A DNA stretch of 64,000 bases, taken from Ottowia flava (GTDB lineage Bacteria; Pseudomonadota; Gammaproteobacteria; Burkholderiales; Burkholderiaceae_C). A program made the position numbers and the translations under genes. Location: assembly GCF_042680565.1 (NCBI RefSeq), contig NZ_JBHUEJ010000037.1, forward strand, positions 28,466-92,465, in the 5' to 3' direction. This document shows, in pieces, positions 8,252 through 19,799 of the stretch (within the stretch, counting starts at the first letter, position 1; every line of letters starts with the position of its first letter). The notes below the pieces were generated by a model. It searched no databases. It had not been told where the DNA came from and was given only the letters and a program-made list of their open reading frames with translations.

Positions 8252-8785
8252 ATGCCGGATACACCCCTCGCTTCCGCCACCGCCGGTGTCTCACCGGGCA
8301 TCGTGTCGTCATCGCACCTGGTCTCACCGCGCAGCGTGGAGGCATCGGAGTTCGAGTTCGGCATGATCGTCGCGTGGAACGCCTTCAGCCGCTGGATGGT
8401 GCGCTGCATGGCCGCCGCGGGCGTGCCCGACCTGACGGTGACCGACGTGCTGGTGTTGCACCACGTCAACCACCGCGCGCGCAACAAGAAGCTGGCCGAC
8501 ATCTGCTTCGTGCTGAACTACGAGGACACGCACGTTGTGGCCTATGCCCTCAAGAAGCTGGTGGCCGCGGGGCTGCTGCGCAGCGACAAGCAGGGCAAGG
8601 ACGTGTTCTACCTGCCCACCGAGGCGGGCGAAGCCGCGGTGGCGCGCTACCGCGCCGTGCGCGAAGCCTGCCTGATGGACAGCGTGGACGCCCAGCTCAA
8701 CCCGCAGCTGGGCGAGCTGGCGCGCCTGCTTCGGACCATGTCCGGCCTGTACGACCAGGCGGCGCGCGCCGCCTCTTCACTATAA
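8252..8785 (+). CDS. MarR-family winged-helix transcription regulator
   Basis: Predicted dimeric winged-helix regulator. The 177-residue product from the ATG at 8252 has the helix-turn-helix region VTDVLVLHHVNHRARNKKLADICFVL, then a recognition-helix part (YEDTHVVAYALKKLVAAGLL) and a wing (RSDKQGKDVFYLPTEAGEAAV). It lies divergent to dctPQM and 69 bases upstream of the hydantoinase/oxoprolinase gene in the same direction, so control of both is likely. No clear ribosome-binding site precedes the ATG, so the exact start is less sure. The stop codon lies at the edge of a dispersed repeat. Confidence 0.8.
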   Translation: MPDTPLASATAGVSPGIVSSSHLVSPRSVEASEFEFGMIVAWNAFSRWMVRCMAAAGVPDLTVTDVLVLHHVNHRARNKKLADICFVLNYEDTHVVAYALKKLVAAGLLRSDKQGKDVFYLPTEAGEAAVARYRAVREACLMDSVDAQLNPQLGELARLLRTMSGLYDQAARAASSL

Positions 8786-8842
8786 ATTCAGTAGCTGCTT
8801 GCGCAGGTGGTTGTACGGCGCAAGGCCAATATCATTCAAATC
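8782..8842 (-). repeat. Dispersed repeat, copy 4 (antisense)
   Basis: Reads TAGCTGCTTGCGCAGGTGG, then GGCGCAAGGCCAATAT, the reverse-complement form of the element. It fills the gap between the MarR gene and the hydantoinase gene and begins at the MarR stop codon. Confidence 0.7.
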
Positions 8843-8854
8843 TACCGGAACACC

Positions 8855-12547
<3,693 letters not shown>

Positions 12548-12554
12548 AACGGCA

Positions 12555-12576
12555 GCGAGCGGCCGGAGCCGCTCGC
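12555..12576. terminator. Hairpin between convergent genes
   Basis: GCGAGCGGC and GCCGCTCGC form a perfect 9-bp stem around the tetraloop CGGA, 7 bases after the hydantoinase stop and before the convergent comEA-like gene. There is no T-run, so it is a terminator-like structure rather than a classical intrinsic terminator. Confidence 0.45.
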
Positions 12577-12628
12577 GAAGCACTTTGCAACGTGCGGGGT
12601 GCGCGCGCCGCGGTGCAGGAAAAAGTTC

Positions 12629-13003
12629 TCAGGGTTTGGTTGGCGCAGTGGCTTTGGCGCCTGCCACCGGGGCCACAGGCGCAGCGGTCTTGGCTGCGGC
12701 GGGGGCGGGCTGGCTGGGGGCCTTCGCAGCGGGGGCTCCGCTATAGCCAGAGCCGTTGACGGTCAGACCACCCGTGGAAAACTTCGCTGCGTTCTTGCCA
12801 CCGACACCCTTCACGCGCGCAATGAGGTCAGGCCAGTCCTTGAAAGGGGCTTTCTTGCGCTCGTCCATGATGCGCGTCGACATGGCGGGGCCGATGCCCT
12901 TGACGCTATCAAGTTCAGCGGCGGACGCGGTGTTGACATCGACCGCTGCAAACGAGAGCGCGGCGTACGACATGGCCAATGCGGCCAGCAATTTCTTCAG
13001 CAT
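12629..13003 (-). CDS. ComEA-like helix-hairpin-helix DNA-binding protein
   Basis: Short exported protein with a ComEA-type helix-hairpin-helix domain, which binds DNA without sequence preference; ComEA serves in natural transformation by pulling DNA into the periplasm. The 124-residue product has a signal peptide (MLKKLLAALAMSYAALSFA), then VDVNTASAAELDSVKGIGPAMSTRIM and WPDLIARVKGVGGKNA with the two GxG hairpins, and an alanine/proline-rich tail after residue 85. No other competence gene is adjacent. Involvement in DNA uptake is a family inference. Confidence 0.82.
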   Translation of the reverse strand: MLKKLLAALAMSYAALSFAAVDVNTASAAELDSVKGIGPAMSTRIMDERKKAPFKDWPDLIARVKGVGGKNAAKFSTGGLTVNGSGYSGAPAAKAPSQPAPAAAKTAAPVAPVAGAKATAPTKP

Positions 13004-13085
13004 GGGTGTCCCTCCTTGGTTGTCGCGACCGACATGGTGCGACCTCTCTGTAACGGCAAGTCACCGCGTCAGGTTGACACCGTGG

Positions 13086-14246
13086 CTACAGCTCTTCGAT
13101 TCGACGGGGCGGGAAGCTGTCCCACGCCTGGCATCCAGGGCATTGCCAGAAGTAGCCCTGGGCCTCGAAGCCGCAAGCCGCGCAGCGGTACCGCGCCAGG
13201 GGCCTGGCAGCGTCTTCGACCGACCGCTGCACGGCTTCGTGCGCGCCATCGTGCGCAAAACTCTCCTGGCTGAGCCAGCGCGCTGCGGCGATCAGCGAAG
13301 GCTCCTGCACCATGTGTCGGACATAGCCTTCGCGGGCCTGCTTCAAGGAAACCCCTGAGGCGACGTCTGCCTGGACCAGAGCGTCCGCGATATCGACCGA
13401 GGGATCGACGGCGTACCGGCGCCGCAGGACGCTCCGCGCGCGTTCCAGTTCGCCGAGCTCGTTGCCGATACGGACCAGTTCGCTTGCGACCAGAGGCAGC
13501 GCCTGGGGGGCGTGGTCTTCCAATTCCAGCAGGTGAGCGAAGGCGGTGGCGCTGTCGCCTTGCGCCGCCATGGACCCGGCCAACTGGATCCGCGGACGAG
13601 CCGCGTCGGGGGCCTGAGCTATCGCGTCACGAAGCAACTGCTGAGCGCGCTGAAAGTCCTTGTGCTTGGCCTGCGCCGTGGCGGCCTGCTCGCACAGGTA
13701 ATGAGCCAGCCGGTGGGCGAAATCCCCTTGTTGACGCTGCGCCAGGCGTTGTGCGACGGCGGTCGCCTGCGGCCAGTCGCGCCCGCGTTCGTAGAGGGAC
13801 AGCAAGGTCAGCCAGGCCTGATCCTGGTAGCGGGTGCCGTCCAGCTTGCGCAGCGCTTCCTCTGCCCGGTCCAACAGGCCGGCCTTGAGGAAGTCCAGGG
13901 CTAGGGCGTGCTGGGCACGCTCGCGATCGGACAAGGGCAGGTCTGCGCGTGACAGCAGGTGTTCGTGCACGCGTACCGCGCGCTCGTACTCGCCTCGGCG
14001 ACGAAACAGGTTGCCGAGCGCGAAGTGCAGCTCGGTGGTGTCCGGGTCGCGCTGCACAGCCTCGATAAAGGCATCAATGGCTTGGTCCTGCTGCTCATTC
14101 AGCAGATAGTTCAAGCCTTTGAAATAGGCCTTGGGCGCCTGGCGGTTTTCGATGCGCAACTGTCTCAGGTCGAAGCGGGAGGCCAGCCAGCCCAGCGCAA
14201 AAACGATCGGGACGCCCAGCAGCAACCAACTGAGATCAAACTCCAT
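13086..14246 (-). CDS. lapB: LapB (YciM), LPS assembly regulatory protein
   Basis: Inner-membrane-anchored TPR protein that, with FtsH, controls turnover of LpxC and so balances lipopolysaccharide synthesis. The 386-residue product has one N-terminal transmembrane segment (SWLLLGVPIVFALGWLASRF), a series of TPR repeats (for example AIDAFIEAVQRDPDTTELHFALGNLFRRRGEYERAV) and a C-terminal rubredoxin-like metal site with two C-x2-C pairs (YRCAACGF and WQCPGCQAW). Length matches E. coli LapB (389). It overlaps the lapA-like gene by 11 bases, the standard lapAB arrangement, downstream of ihfB and rpsA. Confidence 0.93.
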   Translation of the reverse strand: MEFDLSWLLLGVPIVFALGWLASRFDLRQLRIENRQAPKAYFKGLNYLLNEQQDQAIDAFIEAVQRDPDTTELHFALGNLFRRRGEYERAVRVHEHLLSRADLPLSDRERAQHALALDFLKAGLLDRAEEALRKLDGTRYQDQAWLTLLSLYERGRDWPQATAVAQRLAQRQQGDFAHRLAHYLCEQAATAQAKHKDFQRAQQLLRDAIAQAPDAARPRIQLAGSMAAQGDSATAFAHLLELEDHAPQALPLVASELVRIGNELGELERARSVLRRRYAVDPSVDIADALVQADVASGVSLKQAREGYVRHMVQEPSLIAAARWLSQESFAHDGAHEAVQRSVEDAARPLARYRCAACGFEAQGYFWQCPGCQAWDSFPPRRIEEL

Positions 14247-14538
14247 GGGGCGGTGGAATCAAGGTGTCGTCCAACGGGGCCATGTTGGAATGGCGTTCAG
14301 TACCTGATGGAGGGCGCGCGTTGCGCTTGGCCCACCATCCCGGCAGCATGCCCAGCACACCGACCACCAGGCCGGAAGCGAAGGCCACCAGAACGATCAA
14401 CATCATGGGCGCGCGCCACTGGTGGCCGAAGAGCAGGTGCACGGTGGCGTCCTGCTGGTTATTCAGGGCAAAGGCGAAAAGGGCAAAAAAAATGGCTGCC
14501 TTCAGTATCCACTTCAGCAGCCTTGTGAGCTTGGACAT
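14236..14538 (-). CDS. lapA: LapA-domain inner-membrane protein
   Basis: Small membrane protein of the LapA (DUF1049) family that accompanies LapB. The 100-residue product has two hydrophobic segments (LKAAIFFALFAFALNN and MMLIVLVAFASGLVVGVLGMLPGWW) with the family stretch NNQQDATVHLLFGHQW between them, and a hydrophilic tail. It overlaps lapB by 11 bases and follows ihfB by 57 bases. Confidence 0.88.
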   Translation of the reverse strand: MSKLTRLLKWILKAAIFFALFAFALNNQQDATVHLLFGHQWRAPMMLIVLVAFASGLVVGVLGMLPGWWAKRNARPPSGTERHSNMAPLDDTLIPPPHGV

Positions 14539-14595
14539 GAATCTTCCACGAGGTTCGGGAAGATTCTAGTTTCTATTGGCGACGCTGCGACCGGC

Positions 14596-14913
14596 TCATC
14601 CTGCATTGCCGGGCAATTCGTGCCCCTCGACCGGCTGGCTGCCCACGGCTTCGCGCAAGGCTTTGCCTGGCTTGAAGTGGGGCACCCTGCGTTCAGGAAT
14701 CGGCACGCTCTCGCCCGTGCGGGGGTTTCTGCCCATGCGCGGAGGGCGCCGGTTGATCGCGAAACTCCCAAAGCCACGGATCTCGATCCGGTGGCCACGC
14801 ACCAAGGCGTCCGCCATGGCATCAAGAATGGTCTTGACGGCCGCGTCGGCATCCTTGTGCGTGAGTTGGCCGAAGCGTTCGGCCAGCATTTCCACCAGAT
14901 CTGATCGTGTCAT
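14596..14913 (-). CDS. ihfB: Integration host factor subunit beta
   Basis: DNA-bending nucleoid protein that pairs with IhfA. The 105-residue product has the HU/IHF fold with the DNA-binding beta-arm RRPPRMGRNPRTGESVPIPER, containing the conserved RNPRTG and proline at the tip. It has a short extra C-terminal tail after LREAVG. It lies directly after rpsA (38 bases), the widely conserved rpsA-ihfB order. Confidence 0.95.
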   Translation of the reverse strand: MTRSDLVEMLAERFGQLTHKDADAAVKTILDAMADALVRGHRIEIRGFGSFAINRRPPRMGRNPRTGESVPIPERRVPHFKPGKALREAVGSQPVEGHELPGNAG

Positions 14914-14951
14914 AGGTCGACACGGCCGGGTAGAACCGACCGTTCACACGC

Positions 14952-16631
14952 TTACTTCTCGTTGTTGTCGAGCTTGGCACGCAGCAGGGCGCCCAGGCTG
15001 GTGGTGCCGGCGGTGCCGGTGTTCTGGCTCAGGTTGGCCATGGCTTCCTGCTGGTCGGCGGCGTCCTTGGCCTTGATCGACAGCTGGATGTTGCGCGACT
15101 TGCGGTCGACGTTCACCACCACGGCATTCACCTCATCGCCGACCTTCAGCACCTGGCTGGCGTCCTCGACACGGTCGCGGCTGATTTCCGACGCACGCAG
15201 ATAGCCCATGATTTCGTTGCCCAGATCAATCTCGGCACCCTTGGCATCGACCGAGTGAACGGTACCGGTGACGGTCTGGCCCTTGTCGTTGACGGTGACG
15301 AACGTCGTGAACGGGTCCTGGTCCAGCTGCTTGATGCCCAGGCTGATGCGCTCGCGGTCAACGTCCACGGCCAACACGATGGCCTCAACGTCCTGGCCCT
15401 TCTTGTAGTTGCGCACGGCGGCTTCGCCGGGCTCGTTCCAGGACAGGTCGGACAGGTGCACCAGGCCGTCGATGCCGGCAGCCAGACCCACGAACACGCC
15501 GAAGTCGGTGATCGACTTGATCGGGCCCTTCACACGGTCGCCGCGCTTGGTGTTCTGGGCAAACTCCTGCCATGGGTTGGCACGCGTCTGCTTCATGCCC
15601 AGCGAGATGCGGCGCTTGTCTTCGTCGATCTCGAGCACCATGACTTCGACCTCGTCGCCCAGCGACACGATCTTGGACGGGGCCACGTTCTTGTTGGTCC
15701 AGTCCATTTCGGACACGTGGACCAAGCCTTCGATGCCGGGCTCCAGCTCGACGAACGCACCGTAGTCGGCGATGTTCGTGACCTTGCCGAACATGCGCGT
15801 CCCTGAGGGGTAGCGGCGCGACACGCCCAGCCATGGGTCGTCGCCCATTTGCTTGAGGCCCAGCGACACGCGGTTTTTCTCGGTGTCGAACTTGAGGATC
15901 TTGGCCTGGATTTCCTGGCCGGTCTGCACCACTTCCGACGGGTGGCGCACGCGACGCCATGCCATGTCGGTGATGTGCAGCAGGCCGTCAATACCGCCGA
16001 GGTCCACGAACGCACCGTACTCGGTGATGTTCTTGACCACGCCGTTCACGATGGCGCCTTCCTTCAGGGTCTCCATCAGCTTGGCGCGCTCTTCGCCCAT
16101 CGAGGCTTCGACCACGGCGCGGCGGCTCAGCACCACGTTGTTGCGCTTGCGATCCAGCTTGATGACCTTGAACTCGAGGGTCTTGTTTTCGTAGGGCGTC
16201 AGGTCCTTGGTGGGACGCGTGTCGACCAGTGAGCCCGGCAGGAAGGCGCGGATGCCGTTGACCAGCACCGTGAGGCCGCCCTTGACCTTGCCAGCGGTCG
16301 TGCCGGTGACGAAGTCGCCCGAATCCAGGGCTTTTTCCAGCGCCAGCCACGAAGCCAGACGCTTGGCGGTGTCGCGGCTCAGGATGGTGTCGCCGTAGCC
16401 GTTTTCGATGGAGCCAATGGCCACCGGGACGAACTGGCCGGGTTCGACTTCGAGGCCGCCCTGGTCGTTCTTGAACTCCTCAATTGGGATATAGGCCTCG
16501 GACTTGAGGCCAGCGTTGACCACGACGAAATTGTGTTCGACGCGCACCACCTCGGCGGTGATGACTTCACCCGGGCGCATTTCGGTGCGCTGCAGGGATT
16601 CCTCGAACAACTGGGCAAAAGATTCAGACAT
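14952..16631 (-). CDS. rpsA: 30S ribosomal protein S1
   Basis: Ribosomal protein S1 binds mRNA and brings it to the 30S subunit. The ATG at 16631 gives 559 residues, the usual size (E. coli 557), starting SESFAQLFEESLQRTEMRPGE. Six S1 domains follow one another, recognisable by repeated phrases such as TEYGAFVDLGGIDGLLHI, ADYGAFVELEPGIEGLVHV and TDFGVFVGLAAGIDGLVHL. It is separated from aroA-cmk upstream by 225 bases that hold a terminator and a long leader, so it probably has its own promoter; ihfB follows on the same transcript. Confidence 0.97.
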   Translation of the reverse strand: MSESFAQLFEESLQRTEMRPGEVITAEVVRVEHNFVVVNAGLKSEAYIPIEEFKNDQGGLEVEPGQFVPVAIGSIENGYGDTILSRDTAKRLASWLALEKALDSGDFVTGTTAGKVKGGLTVLVNGIRAFLPGSLVDTRPTKDLTPYENKTLEFKVIKLDRKRNNVVLSRRAVVEASMGEERAKLMETLKEGAIVNGVVKNITEYGAFVDLGGIDGLLHITDMAWRRVRHPSEVVQTGQEIQAKILKFDTEKNRVSLGLKQMGDDPWLGVSRRYPSGTRMFGKVTNIADYGAFVELEPGIEGLVHVSEMDWTNKNVAPSKIVSLGDEVEVMVLEIDEDKRRISLGMKQTRANPWQEFAQNTKRGDRVKGPIKSITDFGVFVGLAAGIDGLVHLSDLSWNEPGEAAVRNYKKGQDVEAIVLAVDVDRERISLGIKQLDQDPFTTFVTVNDKGQTVTGTVHSVDAKGAEIDLGNEIMGYLRASEISRDRVEDASQVLKVGDEVNAVVVNVDRKSRNIQLSIKAKDAADQQEAMANLSQNTGTAGTTSLGALLRAKLDNNEK

Positions 16632-16792
16632 GAAATTTCCTTGTCCGCACACACAGGTTTGCGATGGCGGGATTGCTATCGCTTCTAAAAGACTGCGGTC
16701 GGAAGGTGACGGCCACAGGGCCGCGGGTTAAGGGTTGAACAACCGGCTGACCCAATGCACTGGAACGTGCAGGAGGGAGGCCAGACGGAGCG
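16632..16792 (-). promoter_or_regulatory. Long rpsA leader region
   Basis: About 160 bases between the aroA-cmk terminator and the rpsA start hold no gene. In other bacteria S1 represses its own translation by binding a structured leader; this interval is long enough for such a leader, but I could not identify specific hairpins, so the role is inferred. Confidence 0.3.
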
Positions 16793-16825
16793 GAAAAAAC
16801 CAGACGGGATGAAATCCGAGTCTGG
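16793..16825 (-). terminator. Intrinsic terminator after aroA-cmk
   Basis: Read leftward: CCAGAC, an internal loop, GTCTGG, then TTTTTTCC, about 30 bases past the aroA-cmk stop. This separates the aromatic biosynthesis genes from rpsA. Confidence 0.7.
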
Positions 16826-16856
16826 CCGTGCTGCGACAGCGCGAGCCTTGAGGGCT

Positions 16857-18863
16857 CTAGAACGGTTGCCGCGCCTGCCACCAGCCAAGCACCCGGTCAA
16901 CCGATTCCTCGACCGACAGCTGTGAATTGTCCAGAAGCAGGGCATCTTGCGCTGGTTGGAGTGGCGCGACACTCCGGGACGAATCGCGGGCGTCGCGTGC
17001 AGCCAAGTCGGCGCGAAGACTGTCAATATTAGCGGAAATTCCCTTGGAAATCAACTGCTTATGGCGGCGATCGGCGCGTTGGGCGGCGTCGGCGGTCAGG
17101 AACACCTTGAGCGGGGCGAAGGGGAAGATCTGCGTGCCCATGTCGCGACCGTCGGCCACCAAGCCCGGCAGGCGGGCAAAGCTGTGCTGCAAATTCAGGA
17201 GCGCCTCGCGCACGCTGGGCAATGCGGAAACGCGGGAAGCGTCCATTCCAGCGGCTTCGGACCGGATCTGTTCAGTGACTTCCTCGCCAGCCAGCCATAC
17301 CCGGTCGGCTCGGAACTGCACCGGCAACTGCCGCGCCAGCGCAGCAATTTCTGCTTCGTTGACGGGCTCGGGCTCCAACTGGGCCTGTCGGGCGGCCAGG
17401 CCGGTCAGCCGGTAGAGCGCGCCAGAGTCCAGATAGTGGTACCCCAGCCGGTGCGCTACCGCCGCCGCCAGGGTGCCCTTGCCCGAAGCGGTCGGGCCGT
17501 CCACGCACAGCACAGGCACAGGTGTCGAGGGTTCGGCGATGGCGAACAGCGTTTCGAAATAGTCGGGAAAGGTCTTTCCGACGCAGCGCGGATCCTGAAT
17601 GCGCACCGGCAAGCGGGCCGGATTGAACGCGGCAAGCGAGCCGCACATGGCCATGCGGTGGTCGTCGTAGGTGTGCAGCGAGGCGGCGCGCCAGCCTGTG
17701 GTCGAATCAGGCGGGGTGACGCGGATGAAGTCCGTGCCTTCTTCGACTTGGGCGCCCAGCTTGCGCAACTCGGTCGCCATGGCGGCGATGCGGTCGGTTT
17801 CCTTGACGCGCCAGGAAGCGATGTTGCGCAGCGTGCTGGGGCCGTCGGCGTAGAGCGCCATGGCGGCCAGCGTCATGGCCGCGTCGGGGATGTGGTTGCA
17901 GTCCAGGTCAATGGCCTTCAGTGGCCACGCGCCGCGGCGTACCTGCAGCCAGTTGGGCCCGCTGTCGATCTCCGCGCCCATGGCGCGGGCGGCGTCTACA
18001 AAGCGGATGTCGCCCTGTATGGATTGTTCGCCTACGCCTTCGATTTTCAAGCCATTTGGCCCTCTGCCGGGCTCTGATATTGCGCCAGCAGCTATGAAAT
18101 AGCTAGCAGACGATGCGTCGGCTTCAACATGGATATCACCCGGCGAGCGGTAGCGACTGCCCTGCGGGATGGTGAAACGCGACCATCCCTCGCGCTGCAC
18201 CTGCACGCCAAAGCGTGCCAGCAGCTGCAGCGTGATCTCGACATAGGGGCGCGAGATCAGCTCGCCCACGACCTCGATCACGACATCGCGTCTGCCTGGT
18301 TGACTGGCCGCCAGCGGCAAAGCCAGCAGCAGCGCCGTGAGGAACTGACTGGACACGTCGCCGCGCACGCCGATCGGCTGGTCCAGCCGCACTGCGGGTT
18401 GGCCGATGCGCAACGGCGGGTAACCCGGTGTGCCGAGGTAGTCGATGGTGCAGCCCAGCGCCCGCAGGGCGTCGACCAGATCGCCGATGGGGCGCTCGTG
18501 CATGCGCGGGATGCCGCGCAGCTGGTAGTCGCCGCCCAGCACCGCCAGTGCGGCGGTGAGCGGGCGCATCGCCGTGCCAGCATTGCCCAGGAACAGCTCG
18601 GCCTGCGGTTGCCGTGGGCGGTTGCCCAGGCCATCAATCGTGGCGCGGGAACCGTCGACCTGCACACCACAGCCCAGCGCGCGCAGGGCGTCCAGCATGA
18701 CGCGCGTGTCGTCCGAATCCAGCAGGTCGTGCACGACGGTGCGGCCTTCGCACAGCGCGGCCAGCAGCAGGACCCGGTTGGAGATGCTCTTGGATCCGGG
18801 TAGGCGCACGCTACCGCGCACACTGCGCAAGGCGGGAATGTCGAGAAATTCGGTGTCGTACAC
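16857..18863 (-). CDS. aroA-cmk: Bifunctional EPSP synthase / cytidylate kinase (AroA-Cmk fusion)
   Basis: One 668-residue chain joins two enzymes. Residues 1 to about 440 are EPSP synthase (shikimate-3-phosphate plus PEP to EPSP), with LPGSKSISNR, GNAGTAMRPL and the late RVKETDR motif. Residues about 449-668 are CMP kinase, starting VPVLCVDGPTASGKGT with the Walker A loop and containing DGRDMGTQIFP. Most bacteria keep aroA and cmk as adjacent genes; the fusion is known from Comamonadaceae. Codons of about residues 250-275 coincide with a copy of the dispersed repeat, giving a loop (SEPGRGPNGL) a few residues longer than in E. coli. It lies downstream of pheA-tyrA; a terminator follows. Confidence 0.95.
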   Translation of the reverse strand: MYDTEFLDIPALRSVRGSVRLPGSKSISNRVLLLAALCEGRTVVHDLLDSDDTRVMLDALRALGCGVQVDGSRATIDGLGNRPRQPQAELFLGNAGTAMRPLTAALAVLGGDYQLRGIPRMHERPIGDLVDALRALGCTIDYLGTPGYPPLRIGQPAVRLDQPIGVRGDVSSQFLTALLLALPLAASQPGRRDVVIEVVGELISRPYVEITLQLLARFGVQVQREGWSRFTIPQGSRYRSPGDIHVEADASSASYFIAAGAISEPGRGPNGLKIEGVGEQSIQGDIRFVDAARAMGAEIDSGPNWLQVRRGAWPLKAIDLDCNHIPDAAMTLAAMALYADGPSTLRNIASWRVKETDRIAAMATELRKLGAQVEEGTDFIRVTPPDSTTGWRAASLHTYDDHRMAMCGSLAAFNPARLPVRIQDPRCVGKTFPDYFETLFAIAEPSTPVPVLCVDGPTASGKGTLAAAVAHRLGYHYLDSGALYRLTGLAARQAQLEPEPVNEAEIAALARQLPVQFRADRVWLAGEEVTEQIRSEAAGMDASRVSALPSVREALLNLQHSFARLPGLVADGRDMGTQIFPFAPLKVFLTADAAQRADRRHKQLISKGISANIDSLRADLAARDARDSSRSVAPLQPAQDALLLDNSQLSVEESVDRVLGWWQARQPF
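18039..18116 (+). repeat. Dispersed repeat, copy 5, inside the aroA coding region
   Basis: The top strand reads TTTGGCCCTCTGCCGGGCTC, then TTGCGCCAGCAGCTATGAAA, matching both the GGCCTCTGGC part and the TGCGC..GCAGCTAT core of the intergenic copies. On the coding strand it gives SYFIAAGAISEPGRGPNGLK in frame with EPSP synthase. Confidence 0.65.
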
Positions 18864-18926
18864 GGCGGCAGGAGGAATGAAAACGGTGCGGTGAGGCCGT
18901 CAGCGCCGGGCGCGACGCCCGCGCTT

Positions 18927-19799
18927 TCAGCGCGAGCCGGGCGTCAGGCGCCAGTTGGCGCGGGCGTGGCTGGCGCGGTTGATCAGGCGTTCCAGTTCGT
19001 CGGCTTGGCCGTTGGCGATTAGGCGTTCGAAGTCGCCCAGCGCCTGCTTGAACAGATCGGTCTGGCGCGCCAGCTCTTCGCGGTTGGCGATGAGCACGTC
19101 GCGCCACAGCTGAGGGTCGCTGGCGGCGATGCGGCTGAAGTCGCGAAAGCCGGGCCCAGCGAGCGACAGGAACTTCTCGCCGTCCTCCTGCGCGGTGATG
19201 CCGTTTATCAAGGCGAATGCAATCATGTGCGGCAAGTGGCTGACGGTGGCGAACGCCGCATCGTGCGATTCGGGGGACATGCTCTCGACGTTGCAGCCGA
19301 GCGCGCGCCACAGCGCTTCAGCCTTGTCGATCTTGGCGGTCTGGGTGCGTTCGATCGGCGTCAGGATGACGTGCCGGCCGGCGTAAAGCGACGCGTCGGC
19401 GTTTTCCACGCCGGAGACCTCGCGCCCGGTGATCGGGTGCGCCGGCACGAACAGGCCGACGTCGTGCTTTAAGACCCGGCGTGCCGCATCGACCACATCG
19501 CGCTTGGTGGAGCCGACGTCCATGATCAACATGCGCGGATCGAGCAGGTGACGGATGGCCTTGAGCGTGTTTTCGGTCGCTGCCACGGGGACGGCCAGCA
19601 GCACCAGATCGGCGCCCGACACGGCGAGCAGGGCGGAGGGTGCTTCGACATCGATCACGCCCAGCTGAAGCGCGCGCGCCGTGGTGGAAGGAGATTTGCT
19701 GTAGCCCACCACGCGGCGCACCAGTCCGGCGCGCTTGAGCGCCAGGGCGAACGAGCCGCCCATGAGACCACAGCCAATCAGTCCCAGTTGATCAAACAT
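18927..19799 (-). CDS. tyrA: Prephenate dehydrogenase
   Basis: NAD(P)-dependent oxidative decarboxylation of prephenate (or arogenate) on the way to tyrosine. The ATG at 19799 gives 290 residues beginning MFDQLGLIGCGLMGGSFALAL, a Rossmann fingerprint. Family motifs DVGSTKRDVVDA and FVPAHPITGREVSGVENAD with the catalytic histidine region, and SHLPHMIAFALING, are all present. Its start overlaps the pheA stop by 8 bases, so the two are translationally coupled. The longer open frame starting at 19877 lies inside pheA and was discarded. Confidence 0.93.
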   Translation of the reverse strand: MFDQLGLIGCGLMGGSFALALKRAGLVRRVVGYSKSPSTTARALQLGVIDVEAPSALLAVSGADLVLLAVPVAATENTLKAIRHLLDPRMLIMDVGSTKRDVVDAARRVLKHDVGLFVPAHPITGREVSGVENADASLYAGRHVILTPIERTQTAKIDKAEALWRALGCNVESMSPESHDAAFATVSHLPHMIAFALINGITAQEDGEKFLSLAGPGFRDFSRIAASDPQLWRDVLIANREELARQTDLFKQALGDFERLIANGQADELERLINRASHARANWRLTPGSR

